Notes under the pieces: generated by a model
Told to the model about the DNA's origin: nothing
Databases searched by the model: none
What the model saw: only the letters and a program-made list of their open reading frames with translations
NCBI GenBank assembly: GCA_963662035.1
Contig: CAVLDO010000019.1
Coordinates: 1 to 36,487 of the forward strand
Reading direction: 5' to 3'
Length of the DNA stretch: 36,487 bases
From: Equibacterium sp963662035
GTDB taxonomy: Bacteria > Bacteroidota > Bacteroidia > Bacteroidales > UBA932
Position numbers and translations under genes: made by a program
Part shown: piece by piece, positions 22,557 through 31,178 of the stretch
How the letters are laid out: every line of letters starts with the position of its first letter
How positions within the stretch are numbered: position 1 is the stretch's first letter

Positions 22557-23279
22557 ATGAAATCTATTAAAGTAATCGCTCTCAGCGCGCTGGTTGCACT
22601 TACGGGTGTATCCTGCTGCAACGTTCCCTCTGTAGAACCGCAGCCCGAAGGCCTCTCCAAGGCTTCCGTGGACACCGCCAGCTATGCTCTCGGCGTTTTC
22701 TACGCACAGGCTATCCTGAACAACAATCTCGGTGACATGAATTACAAAGAGGTGGTCCGCGGTTTCAAGGATGCCCTCAAGGGTGACAATCCCGAGCTCA
22801 ACCAGATGTACGTGAGCCAGCATATGATGAAGTTCATGCGCGAGCGCAGCGAGATTATGGCGCAGGTCAACCGGAAGAAAGGCGAGGAATTCCTTGCGAA
22901 GAACGCTACCGTGGAGGGCGTCGAGTCCACATTTGAGGGTCTTCAGTATATGGTTGTCCGCAAGGGTAACGGCGTGTTCCCCACCAACGACATGGACACG
23001 GTGCTGGTAAGCTACGAGGGTTCCACGCTCGATGGCAAGGTGTTCGACTCTTCCTATCAGCGCAACGACACCGTCACCTTCCCTCTCAACCGCGTTATCG
23101 AAGGCTGGACCAAAGGTCTCAAGTTCTGCGACGAGGGCAGCGAGGTCACTCTTTGGGTTCCTTCCGATATGGCATACGGCATGAACGGCCCTATGGGTCC
23201 CAACCAGACCCTCAAGTTCAAGGTCGAGCTGCACAAGGTTCTCCCTTATGTAGAGAAGACCGAAGAGCAGCAGAAGTAA
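22557..23279 (+). CDS. FKBP-type peptidyl-prolyl isomerase lipoprotein
   Basis: Envelope PPIase and chaperone. The 240 residues start with a lipoprotein signal ending at C20 (TGVSC). An FkpA/Mip-like N-terminal dimerisation region follows (about 35-120, VDTASYALGVFYAQAI...), then an FKBP domain at about 125-232: VLVSYEGSTLDGKVFDSSY, VIEGWTKGLKFCDEGSEVTL, PSDMAYGMNG, and LKFKVELHKV. The family's aromatic pocket residues are largely kept. The ATG follows an A-rich stretch with no Shine-Dalgarno. A hairpin downstream separates it partly from the ABC transporter gene. Confidence 0.92.
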   Translation: MKSIKVIALSALVALTGVSCCNVPSVEPQPEGLSKASVDTASYALGVFYAQAILNNNLGDMNYKEVVRGFKDALKGDNPELNQMYVSQHMMKFMRERSEIMAQVNRKKGEEFLAKNATVEGVESTFEGLQYMVVRKGNGVFPTNDMDTVLVSYEGSTLDGKVFDSSYQRNDTVTFPLNRVIEGWTKGLKFCDEGSEVTLWVPSDMAYGMNGPMGPNQTLKFKVELHKVLPYVEKTEEQQK

Positions 23280-23308
23280 ATTTCCCACAGAACAAACACT
23301 ACCAATAC

Positions 23309-23348
23309 AAACGCAGTGTGCCGGTGAAATGCTGACATACTGCGTTTT
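23309..23348 (+). terminator. probable terminator after the FKBP gene
   Basis: AAACGCAGTGTG (23309-23320) pairs with CATACTGCGTTT (23336-23347) over 12 bp with one G-T pair. The loop has 15 nt and the T-run is only TTTT, so read-through to the ABC gene is likely. Confidence 0.55.
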
Positions 23349-23363
23349 GGCAATCAGAAGCGA

Positions 23364-25190
23364 ATGTCTATTTTCAAGCGGATACTCTCGTATGCGAAGC
23401 CCTACGGCCGATACTGGCCGGGCTATCTGTTGCTCTCCATTCTCTCGGTAATCTTTGGCATAGCCAATTATGCCCTGATAGGGCCGGTGCTCTCCGTGCT
23501 CTTTGAGCCCGACACTCTGAGCGCGGTTGCCGTAAAACCCGAATATTCGCTCAGCGTGAAGTATTTCGAGGATCTGTTCCAGTACTATCTTGGCAGCGTC
23601 ATCACTCAAAGCGGGGTGATGCGGGGGCTTTGGTTCGTGTCGCTGGCGCTCATCTGCGCCTCGCTGCTCTCCAACATCTGCCGCTATCTCTCGCAGAGGA
23701 TTCTGGTGAGTATGAAGACCCGGCTGATGATGAACATCCGCCGCGACCTCTTTGCAAAGATAGCCACGCTGCACATAGGCTATTTCAGCGACAAGCGCAA
23801 GGGGGACATCCTTTCAAGCATCAGCAACGATGTCAACGAGGTGCAGAACACCGTGGCCAGCAGCTTCCACATAATATTCAGGGAGCCGCTGCTGGTGGTG
23901 GGCTTTTTGTCTATGCTCTTTTATATGTCGCCCAGGCTCACCTTTGTCTCGATCGTGGCCATTCCCTTTTCGGCGCTGGTCATCAGCCGCATAACCCGCA
24001 ACCTGCGGCGCGAGGCCACCATCACCCAGAGCCTGATGGGACGCATCACCAGCCGTTTTGAAGAGGCGATTTCGGGCTCCCGCATAATCAAGGCCTTCGG
24101 GGCGGAGAAGTATGTGGAGGAGCAGTTCGGCAAAGACAACCTGCAGCACAAGCAGGTGAGCCAGGCGATCAGCAACCGTCAGGAACTGGCCTCCCCGGTT
24201 TCCGAGTTTCTGGGCATAACCGTGGCGGTGCTGGTGCTCTTCTACGGCGGATGGCTCAACCTCAAGGGGCAGCTGGGGATGAGCTGGCCCAGCTTTGTGG
24301 TGTACATCGGCTTCTACTGGAGGGTGCTGGAGCCCACCAAGGCCATAGCTTCTGCCTATGCAAGCATTCAGAAAGGGCTGGTGTCGGGCGCCCGCATTTT
24401 TGCGATACTCGACACCGAAAACGAAATACGCGAAAAGCCCGCTGCCAAACCGCTCAAGGGCTTCGACGACAAGATAGAGTTCGACAACGTCTGCTTCGAC
24501 TACGGCGACGGGCCGGTGCTCAAGAACATCAGCTTCACTATCCCCAAAGGGAAGTCGGTGGCCATCGTGGGCCCTTCCGGGGCGGGCAAGTCGACTCTGG
24601 CCGACCTCATCCCCCGCTTCTGGGATGTGACGGGCGGCTCCATCAGGATAGACGGCACCGATGTGCGCGACCTCAGGCTCGATGACCTCACCCGTATGCT
24701 GGGCGTGGTGACCCAGGAGTCGATTCTTTTCAACGACACTGTATATAACAACATAACCTTCGGTATGGAGGGGGTCAGCGAGAGCGATGTTATAGAGGCG
24801 GCCCGCATAGCCAATGCCGACGAATTCATCAGCGCGATGCCGGAGGGGTATCAGACCAACATAGGCGACCGCGGCTCGCGTCTGTCCGGAGGCCAGCGGC
24901 AGCGCATAGCGATTGCCCGCGCAGTGCTAAAGAACCCGCCCCTGCTGATTTTGGACGAGGCGACCTCGGCCCTGGACACCGAGAGCGAGCGTCTGGTGCA
25001 GGACGCCCTCACCCGCCTGATGCAGAACCGCACTTCGCTGGTGATAGCCCACAGGCTCTCCACCATCCAGCACGCCGATGAAATCATAGTGCTGCAGAAC
25101 GGCGAGATAGCCGAGCGCGGCACCCACCAGGCGCTGCTTGCAAAAGGCGGCCTTTATTCTCATCTTTGCTCGTTGCAGAGCGTTTCGTAA
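23364..25190 (+). CDS. MsbA-like ABC transporter (fused permease and ATPase)
   Basis: Homodimeric exporter of the MsbA/lipid A flippase type. The 608 residues comprise a six-helix membrane domain (about 15-330) and an ATPase domain. Walker A is GPSGAGKST (403-411), signature LSGGQ (507-511), Walker B LLILDEATSALD with D531 and E532, and the switch His is in VIAHRLSTIQ. The substrate is inferred from overall form; lipid A core export is likely but other lipids or peptides cannot be excluded. The dCMP deaminase gene starts 2 nt after the stop. Confidence 0.9.
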   Translation: MSIFKRILSYAKPYGRYWPGYLLLSILSVIFGIANYALIGPVLSVLFEPDTLSAVAVKPEYSLSVKYFEDLFQYYLGSVITQSGVMRGLWFVSLALICASLLSNICRYLSQRILVSMKTRLMMNIRRDLFAKIATLHIGYFSDKRKGDILSSISNDVNEVQNTVASSFHIIFREPLLVVGFLSMLFYMSPRLTFVSIVAIPFSALVISRITRNLRREATITQSLMGRITSRFEEAISGSRIIKAFGAEKYVEEQFGKDNLQHKQVSQAISNRQELASPVSEFLGITVAVLVLFYGGWLNLKGQLGMSWPSFVVYIGFYWRVLEPTKAIASAYASIQKGLVSGARIFAILDTENEIREKPAAKPLKGFDDKIEFDNVCFDYGDGPVLKNISFTIPKGKSVAIVGPSGAGKSTLADLIPRFWDVTGGSIRIDGTDVRDLRLDDLTRMLGVVTQESILFNDTVYNNITFGMEGVSESDVIEAARIANADEFISAMPEGYQTNIGDRGSRLSGGQRQRIAIARAVLKNPPLLILDEATSALDTESERLVQDALTRLMQNRTSLVIAHRLSTIQHADEIIVLQNGEIAERGTHQALLAKGGLYSHLCSLQSVS

Positions 25191-25192
25191 TT

Positions 25193-25606
25193 ATGACAGA
25201 AAAACAGATTCAATTTGACAGGAGCTACCTGGATATGGCCCGGATATGGGCGCGCAATTCCTATTGCAAGCGGCGCCAGGTGGGGGCTCTGATAGTCAAG
25301 GACAGGATGATAATCTCCGACGGCTACAACGGCACCCCGCGCGGATTCGAAAATGTGTGCGAGGAGGACGGGGTCACAAAGCCCTATGTGCTCCACGCCG
25401 AGGCCAACGCCATCACAAAAGTGGCCAAGAGCAACAATTCCAGCGAGGGGGCGACCCTCTATGTGACCGATTCTCCCTGTCTGGAGTGTGCCAAGCTGAT
25501 AATCCAGAGCGGCATCACCCGGGTGGTGTATAGCCGCGAATACCGTATCACCGACGGGATAGAGCTGCTGCAAAGGGCTGGAGTGGAGGTCTGCAGATAT
25601 GAATGA
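25193..25606 (+). CDS. deoxycytidylate (dCMP) deaminase
   Basis: Zinc enzyme that deaminates dCMP to dUMP, feeding dTMP synthesis. The 137 residues hold the zinc and proton-transfer motif HAE (68-70) and PCLEC (95-99), with GYNGTPRGFENVCEE as the substrate-side loop typical of dCMP deaminases (ComEB type). The ATG at 25193 gives MTEKQIQFDRSY; an in-frame start at 25166 would lie inside the ABC gene. Its end overlaps the next gene by 8 nt. Confidence 0.94.
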   Translation: MTEKQIQFDRSYLDMARIWARNSYCKRRQVGALIVKDRMIISDGYNGTPRGFENVCEEDGVTKPYVLHAEANAITKVAKSNNSSEGATLYVTDSPCLECAKLIIQSGITRVVYSREYRITDGIELLQRAGVEVCRYE

Positions 25607-27212
25607 GAATAAGTTTTTCAAGGTGCTGCGCCCGATGCTGTGGGTGCTGACCATAGCGCTGGCGCTGGGCATTGTGCTGCGCTCGCTTCCCTCAAGGCGC
25701 TCCAGGGTGGACTTGTCGGCCGTGGACTCCAATTGGGCCAAGCTTATGCTGGTGCTGGAGAATGTCGACGAGAATTATGTCGACGAGATTGACCACGGAA
25801 AACTCACCGAGGATCTGCTGCCGGAGCTGATGCACGAGCTGGACCCCCACTCGGTATACCTCCCCCCGGAGGAGCTCAAGAGTGCGGAGGAGTCGCTATC
25901 CGGCGGCTTCGACGGCATCGGCATCCAGTTCAATGTCCCCAACGACACCATAATAGTCAATTCTGTGATTACCGGAGGCCCCTCCGAGAAGGCGGGCCTG
26001 ATGGTGGGCGACCGCGTGGTCAAGGTGGACGATCGCATAGTGGCCGGGGTGGATATGCCCCAGGACACGATGATATCGCTGATGCGCGGCCCCAAAGGGA
26101 CCAAGGTGGTGGTGAGTGTGCTGCGACATGGCAGCGACGAACTCATCCCTTTTACCATAACCCGCGACAAGATCCCCGTGCACAGCGTGGATGTCGCCTA
26201 TATGATAAACGACACCACGGGATTCATCAAGCTTAGCAAGTTCTCGCGCACCACCCACAACGAGATGGTGTATGCGATGGACAAGCTGCGCGATCAGGGG
26301 ATGCGCCGTCTGGTGGTGGACTTGCGCGAAAATACCGGCGGCTATCTCGACCAGGCGATGCTGCTCACCAACGAATTCCTGCAGAAGGGGCAGATGATTG
26401 TATATATGCAGGGAAAGGCGCGCCCCCGCACCGATCTCAAGGCCGACGGCAAGGGGCACTACAAGGATATGGACGTGGCGGTGCTGATAAATTCTGGCAG
26501 CGCATCGGCCAGCGAAATCTTTGCCGGGGCAATCCAGGACAACGACCGCGGCACTATCTACGGCACCCGCTCCTTTGGCAAGGGACTGGTGCAGGAGCCC
26601 ATCTACTTTTCTGACGGCAGCGGCATCCGCCTGACGGTGGCCCGCTACTACACTCCCTCCGGGCGGTGCATCCAGAAGCCCTACAGCGAAGATTACGAAT
26701 ACGAAATATTCGAGCGCTACGAGAGCGGCGAGATGTTCTCCGCCGACAGCATCAAATATGACGACGAAACCAAATATACCACAGCCGGCGGGCGCACGGT
26801 GTATGGCGGGGGCGGCATCGTGCCCGACGTGTTCGTGCCTGTGGACACAGTGGCGGTGACCGGCTTTCTGGTTAACTGCAACCGCAAGGGGCTCCAGATA
26901 AAGTATGCCAGCGAGGTGCTGGACTCTTATTCCGCCGCCATTAAGCAGGCCGCCACAATGGAGAAGTTCGACCGCTTTATCTCTACGGTGGATCTGGAGG
27001 GGGGCTTCCTCTCCTTTGCCCAAAAGAACGGCGAGGTGCCTGCCGCCGGCGAGTGGGAGCGCTCACGCGAATTTATGATGACTCAGATCCGCGCTCTTGT
27101 GGCCCGCTACACCCCTATGGGAGACGATGCCTTCTATCCGATATACTACAAGACCGATGTCCTGATAGAGAAAGCAGTGCGCAATGAACCTCTTGACTCC
27201 GGTAGAAATTGA
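25599..27212 (+). CDS. S41 family carboxyl-terminal processing protease
   Basis: Periplasmic, membrane-anchored serine protease. The 537 residues have an N-terminal helix (about 13-27), a PDZ domain at roughly 95-180 (GGFDGIGIQFNVPNDTI, GGPSEKAGLMVGDRVVKVDD) and the S41 domain. The catalytic serine lies in GSASASE (300-306), with the lysine in SFGKGLVQ about 25 residues on. About 150 residues follow the protease core. Likely substrates are C-termini of envelope proteins. The ATG overlaps the dCMP deaminase stop by 8 nt (ATGAATGA), and its 3' end overlaps the GSCFA gene by 29 nt. Confidence 0.94.
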   Translation: MNENKFFKVLRPMLWVLTIALALGIVLRSLPSRRSRVDLSAVDSNWAKLMLVLENVDENYVDEIDHGKLTEDLLPELMHELDPHSVYLPPEELKSAEESLSGGFDGIGIQFNVPNDTIIVNSVITGGPSEKAGLMVGDRVVKVDDRIVAGVDMPQDTMISLMRGPKGTKVVVSVLRHGSDELIPFTITRDKIPVHSVDVAYMINDTTGFIKLSKFSRTTHNEMVYAMDKLRDQGMRRLVVDLRENTGGYLDQAMLLTNEFLQKGQMIVYMQGKARPRTDLKADGKGHYKDMDVAVLINSGSASASEIFAGAIQDNDRGTIYGTRSFGKGLVQEPIYFSDGSGIRLTVARYYTPSGRCIQKPYSEDYEYEIFERYESGEMFSADSIKYDDETKYTTAGGRTVYGGGGIVPDVFVPVDTVAVTGFLVNCNRKGLQIKYASEVLDSYSAAIKQAATMEKFDRFISTVDLEGGFLSFAQKNGEVPAAGEWERSREFMMTQIRALVARYTPMGDDAFYPIYYKTDVLIEKAVRNEPLDSGRN

Positions 27213-28056
27213 GCCGCTGCCCTTGAGGCTTGGCTATGGCGACCGCCTGATGTTTGTGGGCTCGTGCTTTGCCGACTCCATCGGCGAGGTGATGCGCGAG
27301 GCGGGATTCGATGCTGCGGTTAACCCCTTCGGGGTGGTTTATAACCCGGTATCGGTGGCCGGAGCATTCGAGAGGATGCACTCGCGGCGTGAGTTCGTGC
27401 CTGCTGATGTGGTGGAATGCGGCGGCCTGTTCACCTCATTTTATCACCACAGCCGCTTTTCCCGCCCCACGGCGGAGGAGTTCCTCTCCTCTGCCAACGC
27501 CTCTTTAAAGGAGGCCGCAGATGCCTTTGACGCCGCCTCTGTCTGCGTGGTGACGCTGGGCACCACCAGAGTGTTCCGCCACAAAGGCCGCGATATGGTG
27601 GTCTCGAACTGCCACAAGATAAATCCCCGGGAGTTTACCACGGAGATGCTCTCGCTGCAGCAGTGCACGCAGTATCTGGAGCGTATGGTGGACACGGCCC
27701 CCTCCAAGCGGTGGATATTCACCGTGAGTCCCATCCGCTACCTCTCTTTCGGCGCCCATTGCAACCAGATATGCAAGAGCACGCTGCTTTTGGCGGTAGA
27801 AAATATTGTGCAGAGCCACCCCAATGCCCTCTATTTCCCGGCATACGAAATAATGATGGACGAGCTGCGCGACTACAGATTCTACGACGAGGATATGGCA
27901 CATCCAAGCCACCTTGCCCGGGAGATCATATTCGAGCGGTTCTGCCGCTTTGCGGTGGATTCGCGCTGCTATGAGCAGATGCGTCTGCAGCGCAAAAAGG
28001 CCAAGGCGGCGCTGCACCGCAAATTCCAATTTGGAAATCACTCCGCAAACGAGTAA
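27184..28056 (+). CDS. GSCFA domain protein
   Basis: Function unknown; GSCFA proteins belong to the SGNH/GDSL-like hydrolase group. The 290 residues contain the naming motif GSCFA (26-30, with S27 as likely nucleophile), VNPFGVVYNP (46-55), TLGTTRVFR (124-132), NCHKINP (142-148), TVSPIRYL (180-187) and the DEDMAHPS block (235-242, D237 and H240 as likely partners). An esterase or acyltransferase acting on a glycan or cell-wall component is a reasonable guess. Its start lies 29 nt inside the protease gene, so translation is probably coupled. Confidence 0.88.
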   Translation: MNLLTPVEIEPLPLRLGYGDRLMFVGSCFADSIGEVMREAGFDAAVNPFGVVYNPVSVAGAFERMHSRREFVPADVVECGGLFTSFYHHSRFSRPTAEEFLSSANASLKEAADAFDAASVCVVTLGTTRVFRHKGRDMVVSNCHKINPREFTTEMLSLQQCTQYLERMVDTAPSKRWIFTVSPIRYLSFGAHCNQICKSTLLLAVENIVQSHPNALYFPAYEIMMDELRDYRFYDEDMAHPSHLAREIIFERFCRFAVDSRCYEQMRLQRKKAKAALHRKFQFGNHSANE

Positions 28057-28061
28057 TTTTA
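28030..28061 (+). promoter_or_regulatory. asnS promoter
   Basis: TTTG (28030-28033), a 20-bp spacer, then TAATTTTA (28054-28061), one base off TAnnTTTG. The -7 box covers the stop codon of the GSCFA gene. The leader is about 20 nt. Confidence 0.55.
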
Positions 28062-28086
28062 CGGGTTAATTCAAGTTTCTATAATT

Positions 28087-29478
28087 ATGAAAAGATTAAA
28101 AGTAGCACAGTTGTTGAACAGCGCCCCGGGCGACGAGGTGCTTGCAAAAGGTTGGGTCCGCACAAAGCGCGGCAACAAAAATGTGGCTTTCATAGCCCTC
28201 AACGACGGTTCTACAATAAATAATATACAGATAGTCTGCGATCTGGCCAAGTTTCCCGAAGACCTTATGAAGCGCATTGCCACAGGTGCCTGCCTGGCGG
28301 TGACGGGGAGGCTGGTGGCATCTCAGGGCAGTGGCCAGGCGGTGGAGATACAGGCGGAGTCGATCGAGATTTACGGCGAGTGCGACGCCACCTACCCGCT
28401 GCAGAAAAAGGGGCACAGCCTTGAGTTCCTGCGCGAAGTGGCCCATCTGCGTCCCCGCACCAACACCTTCGGCGCGGTGCTGCGCATCCGCCACAATATG
28501 GCTTTCGCCATCCACAAGTTTTTCAACGACAAGGGCTTCTACTATCTGCACACCCCTCTGATCACTGCCGCCGATGCCGAGGGCGCCGGCGCAATGTTCC
28601 AGGTCACCACGCTCGATCTGGACAACCCGCCCCGCACTAAGGAGGGCAAGGTGGACTACAGCAAGGACTTCTTCGGCCGCCTGACCTCGCTCACGGTGAG
28701 CGGACAGCTTGAGGGTGAGCTGGGAGCCACCGCGCTGGGAGAAATCTACACCTTCGGCCCCACTTTCCGCGCCGAGAACAGCAACACCCCGCGCCACCTG
28801 GCCGAGTTCTGGATGATAGAGCCCGAGATGGCCTTCTACGACATCAAGGACAATATGGACCTGGCCGAGGAGTTCATCAAATATCTGGTGCAGTATGCGC
28901 TGGACCACTGCAAGGACGATATAACCTTCCTCAACAATATGTTTGACAAGGAGCTCGTCTCCCGTTTGGAGAGCGTGCTCAAATACGACTTCGTGCGCCT
29001 GCCCTACACCGAGGGAATCGGGATTCTGGAAAAGGCGGTCGCTTGCGGGGTCAAGTTCGAGTTCCCCGTGGGCTGGGGCATTGACCTGCAGAGCGAGCAC
29101 GAGCGCTATCTTGTGGAGCAGCACTTCCGCAAGCCGGTGATTCTTACCGACTATCCCAAGGACATCAAGGCCTTCTATATGAAGCAGAACGAGGACGGCA
29201 AAACGGTGCGCGCAATGGACGTGCTTTTCCCCAAGATCGGCGAGATTATAGGCGGCAGCGAGCGCGAGAGCTCCTTTGAGAAGCTTGAGGGCCGCATAAA
29301 CGAACTTGGGATGAGCCACCGCACCCTGGAGTGGTATCTGGACACCCGCCGCTACGGCAGCTGCCCCCACAGCGGCTTCGGACTGGGTTTCGAGCGCCTG
29401 CTGATGTTTGTGACAGGAATGAGCAACATCCGCGACGTGATCCCCTTCCCCCGCACTCCCAACAATGCAGAATTCTAA
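28087..29478 (+). CDS. asnS: asparaginyl-tRNA synthetase
   Basis: Charges tRNA-Asn. The 463 residues have an OB-fold anticodon-binding domain (about 1-110, VLAKGWVRTKRGNKNVAFIA) and a class II catalytic core. Motif 2 is FRAENSNTPRHLAEFWMIE and motif 3 is GFGLGFERLLMFVTG. ALGEIYTFGPTFRAE is typical of AsnRS. Direct Asn charging means asparagine need not come from the GatCAB route. udk follows after 12 nt. Confidence 0.96.
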   Translation: MKRLKVAQLLNSAPGDEVLAKGWVRTKRGNKNVAFIALNDGSTINNIQIVCDLAKFPEDLMKRIATGACLAVTGRLVASQGSGQAVEIQAESIEIYGECDATYPLQKKGHSLEFLREVAHLRPRTNTFGAVLRIRHNMAFAIHKFFNDKGFYYLHTPLITAADAEGAGAMFQVTTLDLDNPPRTKEGKVDYSKDFFGRLTSLTVSGQLEGELGATALGEIYTFGPTFRAENSNTPRHLAEFWMIEPEMAFYDIKDNMDLAEEFIKYLVQYALDHCKDDITFLNNMFDKELVSRLESVLKYDFVRLPYTEGIGILEKAVACGVKFEFPVGWGIDLQSEHERYLVEQHFRKPVILTDYPKDIKAFYMKQNEDGKTVRAMDVLFPKIGEIIGGSERESSFEKLEGRINELGMSHRTLEWYLDTRRYGSCPHSGFGLGFERLLMFVTGMSNIRDVIPFPRTPNNAEF

Positions 29479-29490
29479 AACCGGAGCATT

Positions 29491-30120
29491 ATGTTGATAA
29501 TCGGCATAGCAGGCGGCAGCGGCAGCGGCAAGACAACGGTCGTGAGGCGGCTGCAGGAGGTCTTTAAAGAGCGGATCGTGGTGATTCCGCAGGACTCTTA
29601 TTACAAGGATTGCGGTCACTTGAGCGACGAGCAGAAGCGCGTCTACAATTTTGACCACCCCGACGCTATAGACTTTGATCTGCTGTGCGACCAGATAGAG
29701 CAGATCCGCCGCGGCAAGGCTATAGACCAGCCGGTGTATTCCTACATAACCTGCGCCCGCAGCAAAACCGAAACGGTGCACGTGGAGCCCGCCGACATAA
29801 TAATTGTGGAGGGCATCCTGATTTTCACCTGTCAGAAGCTTATGAGGCAGATGGACATCAAGGTGTATGTAGATGCCGACGATGACGACCGCCTCTCGCG
29901 CATTGTGGAGCGCGACACTCAGGAGCGGGGCAAGGATGTGGCAGCGGTGATAAAGCGCTACGCCGACCTTGTGAAGCCGATGCACCTGCAGTTCATAGCC
30001 CCCAGCAAGCGGTATGCCGATGTGATAATCCCCCAGGGAGGCCACAACCACGTGGCCATAAACATACTGCTGGCGGCCATCGAGAAGGCTCTAAGCGATA
30101 AGACTTGGCTGGCAAGATAG
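29491..30120 (+). CDS. udk: uridine/cytidine kinase
   Basis: Phosphorylates uridine and cytidine in pyrimidine salvage. The 209 residues show the P-loop GGSGSGKTT (8-16), DSYYKD near 36-41, YNFDHPDAIDFDLL, the IIVEGILIF block and RDTQERGKD of the lid region. It lies between asnS and the TonB-C-like gene in the same transcript. Confidence 0.96.
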   Translation: MLIIGIAGGSGSGKTTVVRRLQEVFKERIVVIPQDSYYKDCGHLSDEQKRVYNFDHPDAIDFDLLCDQIEQIRRGKAIDQPVYSYITCARSKTETVHVEPADIIIVEGILIFTCQKLMRQMDIKVYVDADDDDRLSRIVERDTQERGKDVAAVIKRYADLVKPMHLQFIAPSKRYADVIIPQGGHNHVAINILLAAIEKALSDKTWLAR

Positions 30121-30127
30121 CGTGGCA

Positions 30128-30856
30128 ATGGAAGACTTCACCAAAGAGCAGCGCAAAGAGGGCAGGATAGGACTCTACACCACCATCATATTCCACCTTG
30201 TGGTGCTGATAGTGCTGTTGGTCTATTCGATAGGCTCTATGGTGCAGGAGGAGACCAGCTTTGTACTCGACTTTACGCACGAGGAAGAGAAGGAGCTGAT
30301 TCAGAAACAGGAGCAGCTGCAGGAATTCAAGGAGCGCGTGGGCAGGGAGCTGGACGCTATGATTGCCGCCGCCCCCACCCCCAAGGTGCGCAACGCCGTG
30401 GTGGACGCCAACGCCATCAAGGCCCGCGCGGAAAGGGAGGCCCTCGGGCGCTCTGTGGAGGAGGCCCTTGCGGCAAACCGCCGCGCTGCAATGGCTGCCG
30501 AGGATGATGATGAGGATATGATCCCCACCGGAAATGATGAAGACAAGGGCGACGATGGGGATGCCCACGAATATACCGGCCCTTCTGTGCTCTCGTTTGA
30601 TCTGGCCGGGCGCAAGGCTGTCCAATTGCCTGTCCCCGCCTACAAAGGTTTCGGCGGCGGCGATGTTGCTGTGGCCATCTACGTCAACCGCGCCGGCCGC
30701 GTGATCAAGACCAAGATTATAGAGGAGCATTCCTCCCCCGACCAGACTCTCTGGAAGTGGGCCGAGCAAGCTGCCGCTCGCAGCCGGTTTTCCCGAAGCG
30801 ATTCTGCCGATGATCCGCAGAAGGGGAGTATAGTGTATAGATTCATAGCCCAATAA
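30128..30856 (+). CDS. TonB-C-like membrane protein
   Basis: Role uncertain. From the ATG at 30128 it has 242 residues (a GTG at 30122 would add two). One N-terminal membrane helix (about 18-38, TTIIFHLVVLIVLLVYSIG) is followed by a charged, Glu- and Ala-rich probable coiled coil (about 48-120) and an acidic linker (EDDDEDM, NDEDKGDDGD). The C-terminal domain resembles TonB: VAVAIYVNRAGRVIKTKI, then ARSRFSR, ending IVYRFIAQ. The proline-rich spacer of classical TonB is missing. No ExbB/ExbD or receptor is adjacent. It starts 7 nt after udk; the repeat region follows at once. Confidence 0.7.
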   Translation: MEDFTKEQRKEGRIGLYTTIIFHLVVLIVLLVYSIGSMVQEETSFVLDFTHEEEKELIQKQEQLQEFKERVGRELDAMIAAAPTPKVRNAVVDANAIKARAEREALGRSVEEALAANRRAAMAAEDDDEDMIPTGNDEDKGDDGDAHEYTGPSVLSFDLAGRKAVQLPVPAYKGFGGGDVAVAIYVNRAGRVIKTKIIEEHSSPDQTLWKWAEQAAARSRFSRSDSADDPQKGSIVYRFIAQ

Positions 30857-30857
30857 G

Positions 30858-30982
30858 CACGAGACAGCAGGGAGGCGGGCTGCGGCGTTGCTGCAGCTCT
30901 CCGAAATCCTCACAACCCCCAAAGGTTGCTGCGGTTTTGGCTCGCTGCGCGCCTTGCATCCCATCCACCCTGCTGTCTCGTG
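30858..30982. repeat. 13-bp inverted repeats flanking repeat copy 1
   Basis: CACGAGACAGCAG (30858-30870) and CTGCTGTCTCGTG (30970-30982) are perfect reverse complements bracketing the first copy of the tandem unit. The stretch 30857-31178 has no convincing gene; besides this it holds only the tandem repeat and the metG terminator. Confidence 0.8.
30871..30973. repeat. tandem repeat unit, copy 1 (about 103 bp)
   Basis: Begins GGAGGCGGGCTGCGGCGTTG and ends CATCCCATCCACCCTGC. It recurs at 30998-31099 with about 90% identity and one 1-bp gap, giving a 127-bp period. All reading frames are largely open, and no family is recognised in any of them. Confidence 0.85.
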
Positions 30983-30997
30983 GCTCCAGGCCTGAAA

Positions 30998-31099
30998 GGA
31001 GGCGGGCTGCGGCGTTGCTGCAGCTCTGTGAAATCCTCCGGGCCCCAAAGGTTGCTGCGGTTTTGGCTCGCTGTGCGCCTTGCATCCCATCCACCCTGC
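30998..31099. repeat. tandem repeat unit, copy 2 (about 102 bp)
   Basis: Second copy. It differs from copy 1 mainly in two spots: CC to GT after the shared CTGCAGCTCT, and the C-rich stretch before AAAGGTTGCTGCGGTTTTGG. It lacks the long flanking inverted repeat; a shorter CCCTGCAGGG palindrome stands at its right end. Confidence 0.85.
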
Positions 31100-31123
31100 A
31101 GGGCGTGGCAGCCTTACAACATA

Positions 31124-31155
31124 CAAAACAGGGGGTGACCGGCGGCCATCCCCTG
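31124..31155 (-). terminator. metG terminator
   Basis: On the minus strand CAGGGGATG and CACCCCCTG pair over 9 bp (one wobble) around a 9-nt loop, followed by TTTT. It lies about 25 nt past the metG stop and ends the dnaG-metG transcript before the repeats. Confidence 0.65.
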
Positions 31156-31178
31156 CTCTGCTTTCTGCAGGCGGTATG

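Noticed and set aside
28096..30051. 651-codon open frame on the minus strand opposite asnS and udk
   Set aside because: Antisense shadow of two certain genes in GC-rich DNA; low-complexity sequence rich in His, Ala, Val and Leu with no family match.
29993..31126. Long minus-strand frame through the tandem repeat and into the TonB-C-like gene
   Set aside because: Repeated peptides arise because the repeat unit has no stop codons; three frames are open at once and there is no promoter or conserved domain.
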